From a bacterium (lineage in GTDB: Bacteria > Patescibacteriota > Minisyncoccia > Phycocordibacterales > 2-02-FULL-43-11), in contig JAKAHN010000022.1 of NCBI GenBank assembly GCA_021814895.1, positions 1 to 8,541 on the forward strand: a stretch of 8,541 bases of DNA, in the 5' to 3' direction. Shown here piece by piece: positions 5,074-8,541 of this stretch. Under the pieces are notes generated by a model, which saw only the letters and a list, made by a program, of their open reading frames with translations, did no database searches and was not told the origin of the DNA. How positions within the stretch are numbered: the first letter of the stretch is position 1; each line of letters begins with the position of its first letter. Position numbers and translations under genes: made by a program.

Positions 5074-7329
5074 CTATTTTGTAACAAGGTCGGTGAACAC
5101 CACAACTCTTTTTGTATATTCGCTATTTTTACTATCCCAAACACCGGCGCAAGTAATGAGGTTCAAGTGTGAACCATTATCAACTTTAAACACCTCGGAA
5201 GCTTCGTCGTTGGCATTATAAGTGACAACTTTTTTAACAACATAAACTATTGAATCGCGACTGCCGGAATCAATATAAATCTTATCACCCACTTCCAACT
5301 TATCAAGATTGTCAAAAACTCCGCTCGCGATTTTTCCGTTTCGTATAGAAACTTTGTGACCGTCAATGATCGCCGTGCCTTTTGTACCTGGCACCGAGCT
5401 CACATTTAACCAACCGACATCACTGACATTATTCGGCGCGCCGACTGAATTGACCTTGGTCAAACCGACTTCTTGGACAGCAGAGTTGACATTGATGCTT
5501 GGGATGCGAAGACGAGTGGCTCCGGCCGGAGCTTTGTTATTCGTGATTACTTCATCATCTGGTCCTATACCGGTATTAGGCAATTCCGGAGGTTTGGCAA
5601 GATTGCCGACATAAGCCACGCCGGCAACCTGTGAACCAACATAAGTCTGACCGCCATAAGATTTACCGACATAGGTTTTACCGCTATAAGAACCGCCTGA
5701 GTAAGTCGCGCCACTATAAGAACCTCCGGAATATGAAGCTCCGGAAGAATAGGTTGAACCATTATATGACTTGCCGGAATATGTTACCCCTTGATAGGAA
5801 GAACCTGAATAAGCCACGCTACCGGTATATAAACTGCCGTTATAAGAACCACCGGAATATGAAGAATTGTTATCATAAGAACTTCCATTATAAGCGGTGC
5901 CGACATAAGTGATACCGTTGTCATATTTAGAACCGGCCACCGCGTTACCAACGTATGATGAATTGTTTGAATATGGATTACCAAGATATTGTACGCCAAG
6001 ATAAACAGCGCCAGCTTGAGTAGCCCCGCCATCATATGAACTACCCGACGACACTGAAGAACCGTTTACCGAGTTACCCAAATATGAACTGCCATTAACC
6101 AAACTGCCGGACACTGAACCCCCGCCGTTTACTGAACTATCTGATACTGTTCCGCCATCGTAAGAACTTCCATTTATAAAACTGCCGTTGTAAGAATCGC
6201 CACCATTTGTCACACCACCCGAAGTTGAACCGTCGTTATAAAAATTGCCAGAAGCAGTTAAGCCACCATTTGTCACACCACCTGTTTTTGTAACACCGCC
6301 AGTTATTGCTCTGCCGTTATAAAAATTGCCAGAACCAGTTGAATTACCTGAAGTGATATCACCAATTGTTTGATCGCCATTATAATAGTTACCCGCGCCG
6401 GCAATATTGCCAGCGGTAGAGTTTCCATTGTATGAATTGCCAGTGGCATTTACTCCACCATTGATTGAACCGCCGGAAGTCAGACCTCCGTTGTAGGAAT
6501 TACCAACACCTGTTCCACCGCCATTTGTGGTATTTCCATTATAGAAATTTCCAGAACCGGTTGAATTGCCTGAAGTTAAGTCTCCATTGATTGAATTTCC
6601 GTTAACTGATGAACCTCCGGTGCTTACGCTACCAGCCGATGAATTTCCACTCACTGAATCTCTGGAGTTAATTGTCCCGCCAATTGTTGAGTTGCCTGAA
6701 ATAGAAACTTCGCTATTGACGGATGTACCGCTGTAAGAATTTCCTTGTTTTGAAATATTGCCATTAGTTGAAAGATCTCCGGCTGTTGAGTTCCCACTGT
6801 AAGAGTCCCCCGAACCTGAATCATTTCCGTTCGTTGCGCTACCGTTGGCTGTATTTCCTGATGTATTCAAACCTCCGCCAATAGCTCCGCCATTATATGA
6901 ATTACCGGAACCGAAATTATTTCCGCTGACAGAAACGCCGGCCGTCGCGCTTGGAGCTATTGCTCTTTGGCCGGACAAGTCAATTCCGCCTGAAACCAAA
7001 CTTCCATAAACAACCACGCCAGAATAACTGGAAGCGTTGTTAGAATAACCGCCGACATATGATTGTCCCGGGGTCACGGCGTTATTGGCCGGAACTATTG
7101 AACCGCCATAGGAAGCGCCAAAATCGCTTACGCCGTAATAACTTGGCGGATGATATGTTGAATACAAAGAATCAGCTTCTACAGTATTGTGCTGAATAAA
7201 GAAAAATAATATGGAAAAAGCCACAACGATAATGAGTCCGCTGAAAGATATGTTTTTGAAATTTTGTTTTGTTGAAAAAGTCATATTTTTTAGGTTTTTT
7301 AGGCAAAATTTGGCCTTATACATAAACAC
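5074..7329 (-). CDS. Exported repeat protein with LPNTG and C-terminal sortase domain
   Basis: A 751-residue chain from the first ATG. The ATG at 7284 (residue 16) is more likely: it gives a 37-residue signal peptide ending TVEA, the same length as in the paralogue. In order: signal peptide; SYYG...VPAN...PGQSYVGGY block (63-95); Asn/Thr/Gly-rich five- and six-residue repeats (about 130-385, units such as SYNGN, STAGN); Tyr-rich five-residue repeats (about 385-577, units such as SYSGG, KTYVG); LPNTG (583-587); then a sortase domain (about 598-751). The sortase keeps the expected residues: His658 in IIDGHKV, Cys727 in LITCAGVWD and Arg741 in YTKRVVVF. It most resembles class E/F sortases, transpeptidases that cut LPxTG and attach proteins outside the membrane. 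Enzyme and an apparent substrate motif share one chain, so self-cleavage or self-anchoring is plausible but inferred. A strong promoter precedes it. Confidence 0.9.
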   Translation of the reverse strand: MFMYKAKFCLKNLKNMTFSTKQNFKNISFSGLIIVVAFSILFFFIQHNTVEADSLYSTYHPPSYYGVSDFGASYGGSIVPANNAVTPGQSYVGGYSNNASSYSGVVVYGSLVSGGIDLSGQRAIAPSATAGVSVSGNNFGSGNSYNGGAIGGGLNTSGNTANGSATNGNDSGSGDSYSGNSTAGDLSTNGNISKQGNSYSGTSVNSEVSISGNSTIGGTINSRDSVSGNSSAGSVSTGGSSVNGNSINGDLTSGNSTGSGNFYNGNTTNGGGTGVGNSYNGGLTSGGSINGGVNATGNSYNGNSTAGNIAGAGNYYNGDQTIGDITSGNSTGSGNFYNGRAITGGVTKTGGVTNGGLTASGNFYNDGSTSGGVTNGGDSYNGSFINGSSYDGGTVSDSSVNGGGSVSGSLVNGSSYLGNSVNGSSVSSGSSYDGGATQAGAVYLGVQYLGNPYSNNSSYVGNAVAGSKYDNGITYVGTAYNGSSYDNNSSYSGGSYNGSLYTGSVAYSGSSYQGVTYSGKSYNGSTYSSGASYSGGSYSGATYSGGSYSGKTYVGKSYGGQTYVGSQVAGVAYVGNLAKPPELPNTGIGPDDEVITNNKAPAGATRLRIPSINVNSAVQEVGLTKVNSVGAPNNVSDVGWLNVSSVPGTKGTAIIDGHKVSIRNGKIASGVFDNLDKLEVGDKIYIDSGSRDSIVYVVKKVVTYNANDEASEVFKVDNGSHLNLITCAGVWDSKNSEYTKRVVVFTDLVTK
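5569..5583 (-). other. LPNTG sortase-recognition motif between repeats and sortase domain
   Basis: The codons TTG CCT AAT ACC GGT encode Leu-Pro-Asn-Thr-Gly, preceded by AKPPE and followed by IGPDDE. This is a textbook LPxTG motif, but here a sortase domain follows instead of the usual membrane helix and basic tail. It lies about 10 residues before the first conserved sortase strand (RIPSINV), in a likely flexible linker. Confidence 0.85.
5598..6950 (-). repeat. Coding tandem repeats of five to six codons
   Basis: This DNA encodes the low-complexity half of the sortase-fusion protein. Between about 5600 and 6170 the units are mostly 15 bases and encode x-[ST]-Y-x-G. From about 6170 to 6950 they are 15- and 18-base units encoding S-x-N-G or x-S-G-N. 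The copies are degenerate at the DNA level (mixed Gly, Ser and Tyr codons), implying selection on the protein repeat and old expansion rather than recent slippage. Confidence 0.75.
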
Positions 7330-7351
7330 TCTAAAATCTTACTTTCTCTAT

Positions 7352-7381
7352 ATTATATACCAAAAAGTAGCCTTTTGTCAA
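7352..7381 (-). promoter_or_regulatory. Strong promoter of the surface-protein operon
   Basis: The minus strand has a perfect -35 TTGACA (7381-7376), an 18-base spacer and a perfect -10 TATAAT (7357-7352); TATATA with a 16-base spacer is also possible. The RNA should start near 7345, leaving a leader of about 16 bases to the ATG at 7329 or about 60 to the preferred ATG at 7284. It is the best sigma-70-type match in the window. Confidence 0.8.
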
Positions 7382-7403
7382 GACCATTTAAAAACCCCCT
7401 CTT

Positions 7404-7414
7404 TGTGATAAAAT
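7404..7414 (+). promoter_or_regulatory. Candidate -10 of the metalloprotease gene
   Basis: TGTGATAAAAT reads as an extended -10 (TG-n-GATAAA) or as TAAAAT (7409-7414). It ends 10-12 bases before the GTG start at 7425, so the mRNA would have almost no leader, and no Shine-Dalgarno is visible. No convincing -35 is present. The site faces away from the strong leftward promoter in the same spacer. Confidence 0.4.
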
Positions 7415-7424
7415 TAAAGCTATT

Positions 7425-8384
7425 GTGTTGAAAAAAATATACAAAATAACGCTATTTTTATTACTGATATCTTCAGTCGGCCTGCTTTTTGCATCCTATC
7501 GGTATCCGCAAATTGCAGAATACATCCGGACAAATATAGAAAACCTTACCGGTACCGCGCCCTGTCAAAAACCTATCACCTATTATTTAGGATCTTTTGA
7601 TAATGATTTTGGAATCTCAAAGGAAGATTTTCTATCGGCAATCAGCGAAGCTTCGGCAATTTGGGGCAAAACGCTCGGCAAAGAATTATTCAAATACTCG
7701 CCTGATGGCAAATTAAAAATTAGTTTAATCTATGATTACCGGCAAGAAGCAACCGATAAATTACAAGGGCTAGGATTACAAATTGACAGTACAAAAAATT
7801 CTTACGAAAATTTAAAAGCAGAATATCTGACGCAAAAATCGGCATACGATTCGGCCAGTTCGGCATTAAATTCAAGAATCGCCGTTTTTCAGTATGATAC
7901 GCAAAAATTAAATTCCGAAATCTCCTATTGGAATAAAAAAGGTGGCGCGCCAAAAGATATTTACAATTCACTAAACGCAGAAAGCGATCGCCTAAAATCG
8001 GAAGCAGAAGAGATAAATATAGCGGAAAATAATTTGAATAAACAAGTAGCAATTATTAACGCCCTGGTTGACGCAATGAATATGACGGCGCATAATATAA
8101 ATTTAACCGTCCAAACTTTTAACAAAATCGGCGCTTCAACCGGCGAAGAATTCAGCGAGGGACTTTACGTATTAGACGCGACTGGCGCCTCAATCAGCGT
8201 TTATCAATTCAACAATCGGGACCAGCTAGTGAGACTTTTGGCTCACGAACTTGGTCACGCTCTCGGACTTGAACATGTCGCCGATCCAAAAGCTATTATG
8301 TATAGACTGAATGAATCAAAAAATATTGCGCCAACAAAAGATGACATAGCAGAGTTGAAAGCAGTATGCCATATCAATAATTAA
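7425..8384 (+). CDS. Membrane-anchored matrixin-like zinc metalloprotease with coiled-coil insertion
   Basis: A 319-residue protein predicted to be held at the outer face of the membrane by an N-terminal helix (about 7-24; no lipobox). The protease domain opens with ITYYLGSFDNDFGISKEDF (51-69), AISEASAIWG and LKISLIYDYRQ (97-107). It resumes after residue 235 with the zinc site HELGHALGLEH (His274, His278, His284; Glu275 catalytic) and a Met-turn IMY (Met292). This HExxHxxGxxH plus Met-turn pattern defines metzincins, and the surrounding sequence fits the matrixin (M10-type) group. Between the halves, about 108-235, is a long charged helical, coiled-coil-like insertion rich in Lys, Glu, Asn and Ser, unusual for matrixins. 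Cys47 and Cys315 could form a disulfide. I use the GTG at 7425; the TTG next to it would also serve. It is divergent from the surface-protein operon and may process its products, but that is inference. Confidence 0.9.
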   Translation: MLKKIYKITLFLLLISSVGLLFASYRYPQIAEYIRTNIENLTGTAPCQKPITYYLGSFDNDFGISKEDFLSAISEASAIWGKTLGKELFKYSPDGKLKISLIYDYRQEATDKLQGLGLQIDSTKNSYENLKAEYLTQKSAYDSASSALNSRIAVFQYDTQKLNSEISYWNKKGGAPKDIYNSLNAESDRLKSEAEEINIAENNLNKQVAIINALVDAMNMTAHNINLTVQTFNKIGASTGEEFSEGLYVLDATGASISVYQFNNRDQLVRLLAHELGHALGLEHVADPKAIMYRLNESKNIAPTKDDIAELKAVCHINN

Positions 8385-8390
8385 AAATTG

Positions 8391-8493
8391 AAAAATCAAA
8401 ATGCAAAATGACAATGCAAAATCTTAAAAAGAAATACCGCGCATTTTCCCATAATTTTTTCATTTTTAACTGTCATTTTTCATTTTGATATTT
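8391..8493. repeat. Imperfect 23-base inverted repeat in AT-rich non-coding DNA
   Basis: The arm at 8391-8413 (containing ATCAAAATGCAAAATGACA) pairs with 8471-8493 (TGTCATTTTTCATTTTGAT plus four bases) at 21 of 23 positions, around a loop of 57 bases. The stretch 8385-8541 also has many short ATGCAAAAT and TACATTT-like words and no gene. There is no classic GC-rich terminator for the protease gene, so this may serve as its transcript end, or be a low-complexity spacer repeat. Confidence 0.45.
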
Positions 8494-8541
8494 ACATTTT
8501 ACATTTAACATGAAACATTCCACTCTTGCAATCGTTTTAAT

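Noticed and set aside
5598..6950. CRISPR-like or satellite array
   Set aside because: The periodicity is 15 and 18 bases in frame with one long coding sequence, with degenerate copies and no repeat-spacer alternation.
7285..7329. First ATG (7329) as the start of the sortase-fusion protein
   Set aside because: Not excluded, but the ATG at 7284 gives a standard 37-residue signal peptide equal in length to the paralogue's, whereas 7329 adds 15 extra residues including a cysteine.

Overview
The window looks like a piece of an AT-rich chromosome from a Candidate Phyla Radiation (Patescibacteria, probably Parcubacteria-like) bacterium. This is an inference from several features together: a very short DnaX, a DUF5684-type small membrane protein, an LPNTG motif beside a class E/F-like sortase, a membrane-tethered matrixin-type protease, and mostly weak or absent Shine-Dalgarno signals. 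All eight genes end in TAA or TAG and read normally under the standard code.

Left edge (1-1284): the C-terminal part of a large serine recombinase runs rightward, its catalytic domain lying outside the window. Its last codons and stop lie inside an oppositely oriented tRNA-Gln(UUG), the arrangement expected at the edge of an element integrated at a tRNA 3' end. A GC-rich stretch with a hairpin and a near-perfect direct repeat precedes the tRNA. A perfect 18-base palindrome lies in the spacer to its right.

Middle (1285-4021, all minus strand): reading leftward from 4021 there is a small orphan gene with its own extended -10 promoter, Shine-Dalgarno and intrinsic terminator. Next comes dnaX, probably translated from a leaderless mRNA and lacking the DnaX zinc module. 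Last is a two-gene membrane-protein unit, a DUF5684-like protein followed one base later by a six-segment hypothetical protein.

The stretch 4022-4356 has no credible gene apart from the start signals of the small gene. It holds four hairpins, two of them long and perfect (24 and 20 bp), and may be a mobile or REP-like element, or the 3' end of the neighbouring operon.

Right half (4357-8384) is a cell-surface locus. A strong consensus promoter drives a leftward pair. The first gene encodes an exported protein of about 740 residues with hundreds of residues of Gly/Ser/Asn/Tyr five- and six-residue repeats, then LPNTG, then an apparently complete sortase domain (His, Cys and Arg all present) in the same chain. 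The second encodes a smaller exported paralogue sharing the same N-terminal SYYG...VPAN...GQ.Y block but lacking the sortase. Divergently transcribed is a membrane-anchored zinc metalloprotease with a long coiled-coil insertion. The natural reading is a surface fibre or coat system with a built-in attachment enzyme and perhaps a processing protease. This is the most novel part of the window. The last 157 bases hold only AT-rich non-coding sequence with an imperfect inverted repeat.
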